A stretch of DNA of 64,000 nucleotides from Bathynomus jamesi. Lineage: Eukaryota > Arthropoda > Malacostraca > Isopoda > Cirolanidae. Where the stretch lies: positions 77,501-141,500 of the forward strand of contig JAJOZX010008832.1 of assembly GCA_023014485.1 (NCBI GenBank), given 5' to 3'. Under the pieces are notes generated by a model. The model was not told the DNA's origin, did not search any database, and was given only the letters and a program-made list of their open reading frames with translations. Made by a program: the position numbers and the translations under genes. Numbering within the stretch: position 1 is the stretch's first letter; each line of letters starts with the position of its first letter. This document shows positions 8,964-19,080 of the stretch, in pieces.

Positions 8964-10347
8964 AAGGGTGATCCAGAGAAATGGGACCCAAAAGAAACCC
9001 CTGTAACTCTTAAAGTATAAGTCCTTTTAGAAAATCATACGCATCATTCGAAAGAGGATAGTTACAAGTTTGTACAGGATTGCATAGGTTTTGACAATAC
9101 AAGACAAGATAAGATACAAAACAAAATAAAAGTGTTAGTTAAAACTAACCCTTCAAGATGACTGCATGGACTGTGGAACAGCTGCGTTTCATAACTGAGC
9201 AATATTATGAGCCAGAGCTCAAAGATCTTTCAAGACAAATTTTCAGATGTCAAAATCACCTTCTAAGAAAGTAATCCGTCGGTGTGTCAGAAATTTTTCC
9301 CTAACTGGCAGCACTGGAAAAAGAAAACCAACTGGAAGAGTGCGCACAGCAAGGATAGACGAGATCATTAACAGAACTCATGAAATTGTACAGGATAATC
9401 CTAACATAAGCATCAGACGTGCTTCTCAGCTGTTAGGAGTTGGATATGGAACAACACACCATATATTCAAGCAAAATTTAATGCTCTTTCCATATAAAAT
9501 TCAAACAGTGCAACAACTAAACGATGGAGATTTCGCACGAAGACGACAATTCTGTCAATGGATCCAACAGAAGGTAAATGACACCACCAATTTTCTAGCA
9601 ACTTTGATTATGTCAGACGAAGCCCATTTTCACTTGAATGGAACTGTAAACAAACAAAATTGTCGTTTCTGGGCAACAGAAAATCCATTGAATATTACCG
9701 AAGTCCCGTTGCATAGTCAGCGTGTAACTGTTTGGTGTGGTCTTACTGCATCTCAGATCATAGGGCCGCACTTTTTCGAGGATTCCACCGGAAACACGGT
9801 CACTGTAAATGGTGATCGCTACGGAAAAATGTTGACCGATTTCCTTATTCCTAAATTAAGAGATCTTTGTCTAGAAAACTACTGGTTCCAACAAGACGGA
9901 GCTACCTGCCACACCACGAGGAACTGCATGGCAGTTTTGCGTCAAACGTTTCCAGGCGAGTTAATCTCAAGATTTGGAGACGTTGAATGGCCCGCAAGGT
10001 CTCCGGATTTTTCTCCCTTAGATTATTATCTGTGGGGATATTTAAAGAGTAGGGTCTACAGAAATAACCCAACGACCTTGCAAGAATTGAAGGCCGAAAT
10101 CACAAATGAGATACAGGCCATACCACCGCACACTCTTGCAAACGTGATGCAGAACTTACAAGTGAGAACACTGGAATGCTTGGCAACTAATGGAGCACAT
10201 TTGAAAGGAGTCATTTTAAAAAAATAAATATTTCATAATAAACTTGTAACTCTACTCTTTCGAATGATATATAGTTTTTATGAAAGGAATTAAATATTAA
10301 GAATATTTGGCTTTTTTTTATGGGTCCCATTTATCTGGATCACCCAT
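8964..10347 (+). mobile_element. mariner-type DNA transposon, near complete
   Basis: Terminal inverted repeats (TIRs): GGGTGATCCAGAGAAATGGG on the left and its counterpart GGGTGATCCAGATAAATGGG (minus strand) on the right, both next to TA. A second, subterminal inverted block shares ACTCT...TTTCGAATGAT. Length 1384 bp with one transposase gene. Both TIRs and most of the gene are intact, so it is fairly young. Confidence 0.9.
9158..10227 (+). pseudogene. mariner/Tc1-superfamily transposase, one frameshift
   Basis: The long frame 9247-10227 (326 residues) contains the DDD catalytic triad of a mariner-like transposase: IMSDEAHFHLNG, WFQQDGATCH and WPARSPDFSPLDYYLWG. There are 36 residues between the second and third Asp. 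Cut-and-paste transposases of this kind bind the TIRs and insert at TA. The N-terminal helix-turn-helix starts earlier, at ATG 9158 (MTAWTVEQLRFITEQYY), but is one frame off. A single-base indel near 9240 separates it from SPSKKVIRRCVRNFSLTGST. Without that indel the gene would be full length (about 356 residues), so it is a young pseudogene or an assembly error. The W..SPD.(S/T)PLD..LWG signature marks a group common in arthropods. Confidence 0.85.
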
Positions 10348-10689
10348 TATATATATAACTGCAAACACGCAGTAAATTCTATGAAAAAGAGCATTAATAC
10401 ATTTATTAAACAATTTTACAGAATAACTGTTAGTAACGGAGTAAGTCTCTAACAATTTAATTTCGTGGTGGAGAGTCAGCCAATCCGAGCAGATTTTGTA
10501 AACACGAGAAATTATAAAAACAAACAAACAAAACATCTTTATTGCCGATCATTCACAATCCATAGCCACTTAACCTAACATACAAGTACATTCTTACGTA
10601 TACACTGAACTTAATACAAAAATAAGGCCAACATAGCCACTTAACCTAAGGTTTCCAAGAATTAAGTTTAAAATTATGCGGACAAACAC

Positions 10690-11180
10690 TATAAATGGGA
10701 AAATGAGGATTTCCTAAAAACATTTGTTATAAAATGAAACTAAAACGTCTAAAACAGGAAGTTTGCTTTCTTTTTCTACATCCATTTTGTGGAAACAATA
10801 TTGGAGTGGAAAGAATTAATAAAATTTAGGAAAATTTGAGAATGTTTTTTTTTAATCTTTAAAAAGGACGAGAGGACGAGTGTAGCGTCCACGTATCGTT
10901 TGTAAAGATTAGATGTAAAATCTTCAGGGCAACTACTAAGGAAAACCTCCTCTAAATGGCACATAAAAATATTGGCAAACGTGGGACCAAGTGGTGAACC
11001 CATAGTCATACCATCAGTCTGCTTATAAAGTGTTTTATTAAAAATAAAATGCGTATCCAGCACAGCAAGTTCTAAGAGGGATTTACGGATCTGGCTTCCT
11101 ACTTAATGTGAAGGAAACTCTGCCATTCGGGCTAGTACTAATAAATGCTATCACATCATCCAATATAAAGATTTTTTTTT
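10690..11180 (-). pseudogene. Penelope-like reverse transcriptase fragment, copy 2
   Basis: Minus-strand frames give LELAVLDTHFIFNKTLYKQT, DGMTMGSPLGPTFANIFM, then LYKRYVDATLVLSSF and KLPVLDVLVSFYN. This is the palm domain of a PLE reverse transcriptase. The catalytic YVDD has become YVDA and a frameshift follows at about 10776, so it is inactive. N-terminal and endonuclease parts are missing. From 11181 to 11500 nothing is recognised. Confidence 0.8.
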
Positions 11181-11526
11181 AAATTTTAAGTCAAACGAAA
11201 GATAAGAAATGCCTCAGAAATTTTTAATAATTTTTTATTAACTATACTGCTCCTTCCTTCAATACAAATTTTGCTACCTTCCCTTTGTACATTGCATAAC
11301 AAACTTAACCAACCAACTGACTGAAATTATTCTTTTCTTATTCGCAACTCATAATTTTTCTCATCCAGTTTGTTATTCTTCACATTCGTACGGTTAGTTC
11401 TTATCTTCTTTATTGAAACCACGCATTTAACTTTTATTTTATTAACATAATACGAGTTGTTTAAAATTTTATTTGTAAGTTTTAATTTTTGTAACCGGTT
11501 TTTTAATGTGTTTTAAATTTTTAGTC

Positions 11527-11556
11527 CTGAAGATGGGAAATTTTCCCGAAACGTTG
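11527..11556 (+). ncRNA. Hammerhead-ribozyme-like motif
   Basis: CTGAAGA (11527-11533), a helix II of GGGAA/TTCCC, and GAAAC (11548-11552), followed by GTTGG. It is the cleanest of the CTGAAGA copies. It lies upstream of, but opposite to, the PLE reverse transcriptase at 10690-11180, so it may belong to another copy. Confidence 0.5.
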
Positions 11557-11639
11557 GCCTTTGTCAACCAGGCAGCCTTTGTCCTCCTTTCCCTTCTGAA
11601 AATTAAGCTCCTTTGGAGCGAACCTGTGAATACATACAG

Positions 11640-11740
11640 GCTCCAAGCATGGGGGGGGGGGGAGCAGAATGGTCAGTTGACCCGGGGCCCGGGAAGCTGA
11701 GGGGCCCGGAGGCCGCATGGTGGCTCAGAGGCTTCATACT
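11640..11740. repeat. G-rich repeat, possible left end of the 12-20 kb hAT element
   Basis: A run of G is followed by GGGGCCCGGGAAGC and GAGGGGCCCGGAGG. G/C-rich ends of this style are common in ZMYM1-like hAT elements, and a weaker counterpart (AAGGCCCAGAGG) occurs near 20860. The terminal bases could not be fixed. From 11741 to 12316 no other feature is seen. Confidence 0.3.
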
Positions 11741-12316
11741 GAATGAATAAATGGGTAAAATATAAATTTTTTTTTTTTTGCAGTACTCATTGACGCGATC
11801 GACCTCACATAGAATTTATACAACGTTAATGTAGAATATCCTACAACAGTTCTTAAGAAAAATGCTACGCTTGGTGATAACTCGCAAATTTGGCATAAAA
11901 TTTGCCGACAGTACACTATTCGGCCTGGCAGCTTGTTTAATAGAGTGTAGCAAATTTATTTTTATATCTAGGTTTGTTTTAATTCAATATATAAAATAAA
12001 GTTAGCTACTTTTGTAATATTTTATCCATTTAATGTCGTTTAGATGCAATGAATTATTAATTTCTGTAACTGTCCATTTTTCAGAATCTTTGCCATTTTT
12101 ATTTGTCTTGGATTTTATACTGACTAGGTACAGTATATGATATTTGATCAGTGCACCAGACTGTGTTAGTGTGTTCATATACTTGATGAAAGTTTTTAAA
12201 TGAATATTCTTTGCCTCACAAATAAAACTAAACACTTTCTATTAACATTCAATCCTGGTAACACTAATGTCATTTTTGTTTGTTACAGATCGTATTTTGA
12301 GTATATCTATGTGACT

Positions 12317-13803
12317 ATGTCTACCTACAAACAGAAATCAGGATTTCAAAAACGCAAGGAACAAAAAGAAAGAGAAAAGAATGAAACAAGGGGAAGTCAT
12401 TCAATTACTGCATTTTTTAAAGCTGTTGAAGAGCCTGCCACCTCAAACAAAGCTGCACCATCTAATGAATTGGTTACAAATAAAGTAGATGAGTGGCAAG
12501 AAGATACCAACATAGAATTGATAAGAACTAAGCCTGCTGAAGGTGTTGCCAGTTCCAGCTTGACAGTTAGCAAGACTAGTGAAGTATCATTATCATCAGC
12601 AGTGGCGGATCTAGGATTTTTGAAAGGGGGCGGACCTTTAGAGAGGCGTCACGTATACCATCATCTTGTTACAGGAAATACCACGAAGTGGGAGCGGAGC
12701 GAGCACTAGGCATACAGTTAGGAGGTTTAGGGGAGCGCTGTGAGCTCCCCAGGGGGGTCTAGGACGGAGCCCCGGTAGCCGAGCGATATTAGAACCTTTT
12801 CATTAATTGTGCATAGAAATCGAGCTCGAAGTATATGTATTTGTAACCACTGCAGTACTTGATAGTTTACTCATAAATGATGATCAACAACTTATGCAGG
12901 CGCAAAAAATTTATTATAAAAAATAAAGCATTTGAAAGGGGCGCCAAGATTGACCAAATGGGGCGCCAAATTGACCAAAGGGGCGGCCCCCCCGGAAATT
13001 CGGTAGTGACCATCAGAGTTGGAATATATGCAAGATGATGCTAGAGACAATTTCTCAGACAAATCTCAGGACTATGCTGCTCAGGAACACGATTTAAAGG
13101 ATGTTGGACTGTGGCCTAACCATATTACAGATTCTTTACGACAAAAAAATAGTGTCCTCTTGTGCACCAAATCGTGAGGATATGTTGACTTTTGCAAAAT
13201 CGCTTCCAAACGATGTAAGTAGTCATAGTTTTCCTGTTTCTTTGGTTTATTCAAAGTCAGTAAATAATAGAGAAAAACACTCTCGACAGTCGAGACTGGC
13301 TTGTTTGGAGTCCTACAAGCAATGCTCTGCACTGCTTTCCATGCTTGTTAGTTGCTACTCCGGAAGAAAGCTATATGCAAGAATTCCTGAGCATGAAAAA
13401 AGCCTGGATCATAAACTCAGCTACTGTAAGTGGAAAGCATTAGAACAGCCACTTTTAGGACATGGAATTGCCAGTGAGATTCAAAACAAATACTAAGTGA
13501 AGCTAAAGAATGGAAAGCGATTTTAAAGAGACTGTTGGATGTCATTTTACATCTTGCAACAAGACTACAAGAGGTTTATCATTTCAAAGTGATAATAATG
13601 CGATAGGTGACCATCGCAATGGCAACTTTCAGGGGACTCTAGAGTTGCTAGGTTGTTATGACAGAGTGACTCGTGAACACTTGGCCAAAGTTCAAAAAAA
13701 GCAAGCAGAAGGCAAGATCATGCAAAGTCACGCTCATTACTTATCATGGCAGAGCCAAATGAATTTATAGAATTATGTGGTAAGGCTGTGCTAAAAGCCA
13801 TTT
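12317..13803 (+). pseudogene. ZMYM1-like hAT transposase, 5' part (interrupted)
   Basis: It starts at ATG 12317, just after an acceptor-like TTTGTTACAG at about 12288: MSTYKQKSGFQKRKEQKERE, then SHSITAFFK. Both are typical of ZMYM1-like (TTF-type zinc finger, DUF4371) hAT proteins. After a MITE (12600-13008) it resumes with DVGLWPNHITDSLRQK, LVYSKSVNN, WKAILKRLLDVILHLATR, GTLELLGCYDRVTREHL and NEFIELCGKAVLKAIL. Frames shift repeatedly and the zinc-finger cysteines of the CFCC type are lost. A Ty3/Gypsy element splits the gene at 13808. The 3' part is at 19081-20566. Confidence 0.8.
12600..13008. mobile_element. hAT-type MITE inside the hAT transposase
   Basis: It starts CAGTGGCGGATCTAGGATTT and ends CGGTAGTG. 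Flanking 8-bp duplications are ATCATCAG (12592-12599) and ACCATCAG (13009-13016), one mismatch apart. The body has G-rich patches and no gene. Confidence 0.75.
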
Positions 13804-13808
13804 TAGAC

Positions 13809-14229
13809 TGTGATAGCGTGGGGTAGACACCCCAGTTAGGTTACTTAGGTTCTAGCAAACAATCAAAAGCACTTACCGGTGCGTTGAATTAGGTATTCCT
13901 TGAAGCCTACCGTTTTATTCCTGTGTCCCACAACAGCCTACCTAACTCTCTCTTACATTACCAATTTAGAAGCTATAGACATTACCCCTAACTATACTTA
14001 AGTACGAACAACTTCCTACCCGATTTGTTACCTTAGATTCATCACCTAATTTTACTCAGCACCAAAGATTAGGTCAGATAGGAAAAAACATGTCTAGGCC
14101 AGACCAAAGCAATACGAACAGCCCGTTGGTTGTTTATGGCTTCGTCTTGCCATTCAGCTTAGATTTAGTGATATTTACTCTTTAGTGACTTTTAGACTAT
14201 ATACATATATATACATACACGTCACCTCA
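13809..14229 (-). repeat. 3' LTR of the Ty3/Gypsy element
   Basis: 421 bp, TG...CA ends in element sense, and appears identical to 18655-19075. Confidence 0.95.
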
Positions 14230-14240
14230 CTCCTCCCCTA
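14230..14240 (-). other. Polypurine tract of the Ty3/Gypsy element
   Basis: The minus strand reads TAGGGGAGGAG directly before the 3' LTR. This is the expected primer for plus-strand synthesis. Confidence 0.8.
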
Positions 14241-14245
14241 CAAGT

Positions 14246-17200
14246 TTAGTCTGTCAGGGGGATGAGGGACCCTAGACGACCTGCGGCGCGGGTTGATGTA
14301 GTAGGATCAGGTGCAACCTGTATAGGCGGGCAAGTTGAACCATTTTCCGGAGGATCAGTTCTCTCTTCCGGAAGACTCTGGTCCTTCTGCACTTCCCGTT
14401 CCCATATCTGGTCCTGATGGCGTTTAATAGAACGACCATCTTCTAGTTGGCACTTGAAGGAAACAGGGCCCGTTCTCTCCTGCACAGTTGCAGGAACCCA
14501 TTTTGGTCCAGCCCCATAGTTGCGAATCACAACTGGATCATTAGGTTTCGCTTCTAGAACTCTCCCTCTTTTAGTGTCGTGGTAAACTTCTGTTTTTCCT
14601 GATGGCGTAAAACTCGTTGTTGTAACATTTCGTTTGGACGTAACAAATCAAAAACTGAACGAATTCCCCGGCCAATCAGAAGTTTAGAGGGAGACACCCC
14701 TGTCGTGGTGTGTGGGTGTTATTCGATATTTAAACAAAAATTTATCCAACACCACTTGCATTTCCTCCCCACGAGAATGACGCAAGGCCGACTTGAAAGT
14801 ACGGACCATGTTTTCCGCGAGACCGTTAGTAGATGGGTGGAAAACACTAGACCGGACATGTCTAATGCCATTTAGGTGGACGAAGGAACGAAATTCCTCA
14901 CTGGTAAAACAAGTACCATTGTCGGAAACCAGGACTACGGGTAAACCCCATCGAGCGAAAACTGAACGGAGTAAGCGAATCGTTACACCCGAAGTCGTGG
15001 AAGTGGTTGGAAAAATTTCCACCCACTTAGAGTAGGCGTCCACCATGACAAGGAAATAAATATTATTTATAGGACCTGCATAGTCAACATGGATCCTATG
15101 CCACGGTATAGTAGGCCATTCCCAAGGATGAAGTGGACTTTTCCTTGGGAGATCTCTGTTCTCTAGGCAGCTTTGACAGGAACGAACCAATGATTCGAGT
15201 TCTCCATCTAAACCAGGCCACCAGAAATAAGCTCTCGCCAGCTCTTTCATTTTTGTTGCGCCCATGTGTTCAGCGTGAAGTTCCTTCACTAAATTCGACC
15301 TGCCTTTATTTGGAATAATCACTCTGTGGCCCATAAGAGACAGCCATTTTGAATAGAGAGGCCAGACTGACGCTGAATAAAAGGCTGTAATTCACTCTCA
15401 ACCTTAGTAGGCCAACCAACTGAGCAGAAATGGATGACCCTAGACAGAATAGGGTCTGATTTTGTCCACTGCTCTATTTGTACTGCAGATACTGGAGTGG
15501 ATTCCAAAAACTCCACCAAGTGAACCCATTCTGTAGGTATAGGTACACAATCATTTGGATTTTCTAAGGGCAACCTACTTAGCGCATCAGCCGTACCTAG
15601 AAGTTTACCTGACCGATGTACTAAGTCAAATTTATAGGCTTGTAGAATCAGTGCCCATCGTTGAATCCTACCTGAGGCCATAACTGGAATATTTTTATTA
15701 GGTGAAAATAAACCTAAAAGAGGCTTATGGTCAGTAATTAGTTTAAATTCATGACCCCATAGATAGAAATGAAATTTTTTTACTGCAAATACTAAGGCTA
15801 ATGCTTCACGTTCCACTTGTGCATATCGTCTTTCCGTCTCAGTTAGTGTTCTAGAAGCAAAACAGATAGGCCTATCTACACCATCAATGTGGTGAGATAA
15901 CACTGCCCCAATTCCATAAGAACTGCTGTCTGCTGAAACTACGAGAGGAAGTTTAGGATCATAATGCACTAGGAGAGTGGACTTTAGTAGTACGTCCTTG
16001 GAAGCCTCAAATGCTTCCTTTTGAGTTTTCTCCCATCTCCACTGTTCCCCAGATCGTAATAGCTTATTTAGGGGTTCAAGGAAAGTCGATGCATTAGGCA
16101 AAAATTTCCTATAAAAATTTAGGAGACCTAAATAAGCTTGTAACTGTGTGATGTTTTGTGGAGGTGGTGCCTTTTCTATTGCTTCTAGTTTATCCACCGT
16201 TGGATGAATGCCTGAGGCATCTATGCGGAATCCTAAATATGAAACCTCGTTAGTGACCCATGAACACTTTTCTCTCTTTAGCTTAAGTCCAGCATCCCGA
16301 GTCTTTTTAGAACCGTGGTTAATCTAGTTAGGTGTCTTTTTTAGTCGAACCTGAAATGAGGACATCATCTAGAAAGCAAAGTACCCCTGGAATGTGACCT
16401 AGAACTTGGTCCATTGTCCTCTGAAAAATACCTGGAGCCGATGCTATTCCATAGCATAGCCTATTGTACTTATATAGGCCTCGGTGCGTATTTATGATAG
16501 TTAATTCTTTAGAGTTTTCATCTAAACTTAGTTGAGCATAGGCTTGGGACATATCGAGTTTTGTGAAATATTTTCCCCCAGCAAGAGAGCTAAATAATTC
16601 ATCAGGCTTGGGTATAGGATAGCAATCTAGAAGGACGGCTCTATTTGCTGTTAAACGGTAATCCCCGCATAACCGCACGGACTTGTCCGGTTTTAGTACA
16701 GGAACTACTGGGGCAGCCCACTTAGCGTGTGTGACTGGTTCAATAATTTTATCTTTTAGCAGCCTGTCAATTTCTAAATCTACCTTCTCCCGCAGTGCAT
16801 GCGCAATTGAACGAGCCTTACAAAATTTCGGAGTTACATTAGGATCTACTTCTATGCAGACCTGATGGCCTTTTAGGTTGCCTACTTCAGGCCCAAAAAT
16901 AGAAGAAAACTCCCTTAACAATGAGTCTATGTCAGATGGATATGAAAGTGTATGCACATCTGCCTGACCCCTTGGCAAGATTTTGTCATTGGCATTTCCA
17001 AAGCATCAATCCAATCACGGCCTAGTAGAGTAGGCCCTTGCTCATCCACCACTAAAAGGGTTAAGGGATGAGACAAAGTTTTCTGGTTAAGTGTAACTGT
17101 GACGTATGCTTCTCCACAAATAGGTATTTGTATGTCACCGTACTTCTTCAAAATCGTTTTAGATGCATGTAGTTTAGGTGTGTTTTTGAAAATCTTATCA

Positions 17201-17520
17201 AAAACTACCTTGGACATGACCGTCCGGGCAGCACCCGTATCCAATTCTAGAGGAACTGTAATTCCATCTAGGCCTACCTCTACAATATATGGGCCTGTAT
17301 TTTCCCCACTTTGCTGCTCATAGAATAGGTACTCCACTCCAATGTTCGAAGTATTTCCCTTTTGAGGATTTATACTAGAAATGTTAAAATTAGAATTTTC
17401 ACCCTTTGTTTTCTTTGAAAAACACACTTTAGCTATGTGGCCTATTTTACTACAGTTTCGGCAAACTGCTTCTTTAAAAGGGCAATCTTTCTTCCAATGG
17501 TGTTTTCCACACCTGTACAT
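14246..17520 (-). pseudogene. Ty3/Gypsy pol (protease, RT, RNase H, integrase), several frameshifts
   Basis: Read on the minus strand. Zinc-knuckle motifs CRNCSKIGHIAKVC come near 17450. Then follow a retropepsin site LELDTGAARTV (about 17250) and LLGRDWIDALEM (about 17000). Reverse transcriptase includes LCGDYRLTANRAV, YFTKLDMSQAYAQL and the catalytic FLDDVLISG (16978-16328). RNase H includes FASRTLTETERRYAQVEREA and LITDHKPLLG (16197-15319). Integrase has an HHCC finger ending CQSC and the DDE residues in HVDYAGP, VSDNGTCF and NGLAENMV (15334-14684). A C-terminal GPVSFKCQLEDGRSIKRH tail is at 14530-14246. All domains are present, but the frame changes at least four times. It belongs to metazoan Ty3/Gypsy elements. 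Confidence 0.9.
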
Positions 17521-18176
17521 GGCTTGGAAGGCTTAGTAGAATTAGTAGGCTTAGTCGTATTCGCCTCATACCTTTATTTGCCTGTCTAGTAGGCTCGTTA
17601 GGTCTGCCAGGCCTAGAAGATTTAAAGCTATTTACGTGTTGGGCTTTACTACTATGATTTCCAAAAGCTCTAACATCTTTAGCAGCTGCTTCTCTAGCCG
17701 TAGCTATTTCTACAGCCTGACTAAAAGTTAGGTCCTGTATGGCTAATAGGGCTCTCTGGTAGACTCCTCTTTGAGACCCATTACAAACCTATCTCTTAGC
17801 ATTTCATCTAATTTGTCCCCAAATTTACACGTACGGCTATGGCTTTTTATTCCTGCAACAAACTCTGCAATGCTTTCATTTCCGTCTGATGCCTTGAATA
17901 AAATTTGAAACGTTCATAGATGAGAACTACTCGGGGTTTGTAGTGATCGGTTAGGGCCTGTACCAATTCCTTATAGGTGCAAGTTTCCGGTGCTTTAGGA
18001 GAAACTAGGTCCATAACTAAACCAAACGTTTTAGGGCCTATTATAGTTAAAAAGGTAGGTACTTTCTTAGCATCCGGAATGGAATTTGCCTCGAAAAACA
18101 ACCTCACCCTAGTGGCATAAGCTTCGAAGTCCTCCCCATTGTCTTCGTAGGGGCTTATATGGCCAATCACCGACAT
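17521..18176 (-). pseudogene. Ty3/Gypsy gag, frameshifted
   Basis: It starts at ATG 18176 (MSVIGHISPYEDNGEDFEAY). It has the capsid-like features TRVRLFFEANSIPDAKK and YKELVQALTDHYKPR found in the retrotransposon gag family. A one-base shift near 17885 moves the frame to ESIAEFVAGIKS and LDEMLRDRFVMGLK, and further shifts occur before the zinc knuckles. Gag would form the particle that packages the element RNA. Confidence 0.85.
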
Positions 18177-18234
18177 GCTAGAGCAAAACCGAATTAGACC
18201 AACTCACGTGAAGTAGGTTAGGTTAGGTTTAAAT

Positions 18235-18460
18235 TTGGTCTAGTTACTGAATAGTGAATTTTATTAGAGTTAGGGCTGAATAGTGAATTGTATTAGAGTT
18301 AGGGCTGAATAGTGAATTGTATTAGAGTTAGGGCTGAATAGTGAATTGTATTAGAGTTAGGGCTGAGTAAGAATTAGTTTTAGAGTTAGGGCTGAGTAGG
18401 AATTAGTTTTAGAGTTAGGGCTGAGTAGGAATTAGTTTTAGAATTAGGGCGGCGGGACCT
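18235..18460. repeat. 29-bp tandem repeats in the retrotransposon leader
   Basis: About seven units of TTAGAGTTAGGGCTGA followed by RTAGTGAATTGTA or GTAGGAATTAGTT, period about 29 bp, between the primer site and gag. A second block of about 18-bp units (ACCCAATAAGCCAAATTA and variants) is at 18545-18640. Confidence 0.85.
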
Positions 18461-18636
18461 ACGCTATAGTACGGTAGCTTCCCCACACAAACAAACCAAA
18501 TCGGACGACCCACTAGTCTGCATCCAATTTTCCAAACAACCACTTGAACCCAATAAGCCAAATTAACCCAATAAGCCAAATTAACCCAATGAGCCAAATT
18601 TAACCCAATGAACAAAATTTAACCAAATGAGCCAAA

Positions 18637-18652
18637 TCCCATCCCGTCGCCA
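18637..18652 (-). other. Putative tRNA primer-binding site
   Basis: On the minus strand TGGCGACGGGATGGGA starts two bases inside the 5' LTR. It begins with TGG, the complement of the tRNA CCA end. The tRNA was not identified. Confidence 0.6.
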
Positions 18653-18654
18653 AA

Positions 18655-19075
18655 TGTGATAGCGTGGGGTAGACACCCCAGTTAGGTTACTTAGGTTCTA
18701 GCAAACAATCAAAAGCACTTACCGGTGCGTTGAATTAGGTATTCCTTGAAGCCTACCGTTTTATTCCTGTGTCCCACAACAGCCTACCTAACTCTCTCTT
18801 ACATTACCAATTTAGAAGCTATAGACATTACCCCTAACTATACTTAAGTACGAACAACTTCCTACCCGATTTGTTACCTTAGATTCATCACCTAATTTTA
18901 CTCAGCACCAAAGATTAGGTCAGATAGGAAAAAACATGTCTAGGCCAGACCAAAGCAATACGAACAGCCCGTTGGTTGTTTATGGCTTCGTCTTGCCATT
19001 CAGCTTAGATTTAGTGATATTTACTCTTTAGTGACTTTTAGACTATATACATATATATACATACACGTCACCTCA
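18655..19075 (-). repeat. 5' LTR of the Ty3/Gypsy element
   Basis: 421 bp; appears identical to 13809-14229 over the whole length. The element promoter should lie here. Confidence 0.95.
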
Positions 19076-19080
19076 TAGAC

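Larger units (their letters stand above)
13809..19075 (-). mobile_element. Ty3/Gypsy LTR retrotransposon, complete with identical LTRs
   Basis: Two 421-bp LTRs (13809-14229 and 18655-19075) bound a 5.27-kb element on the minus strand. The 5-bp target duplication is TAGAC (13804-13808 and 19076-19080). The LTRs read TGAGG...TCACA in element sense. Order of domains in element sense: leader with tandem repeats, gag, zinc knuckles, protease, reverse transcriptase, RNase H, integrase, LTR; no envelope gene is seen. Integrase after RNase H defines Ty3/Gypsy. The LTRs show no difference that I can see, so the insertion is very recent, yet gag and pol are broken by frameshifts. It sits inside the hAT pseudogene. 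Confidence 0.95.

Noticed and set aside
18235..18460. CRISPR-like array of 29-bp repeats
   Set aside because: Repeats are contiguous without unique spacers and lie in a eukaryotic retrotransposon leader.
13809..19075. Errantivirus (endogenous retrovirus-like) with an envelope gene
   Set aside because: No frame lies between integrase and the 3' LTR beyond the integrase C-terminus, so no envelope gene is supported.
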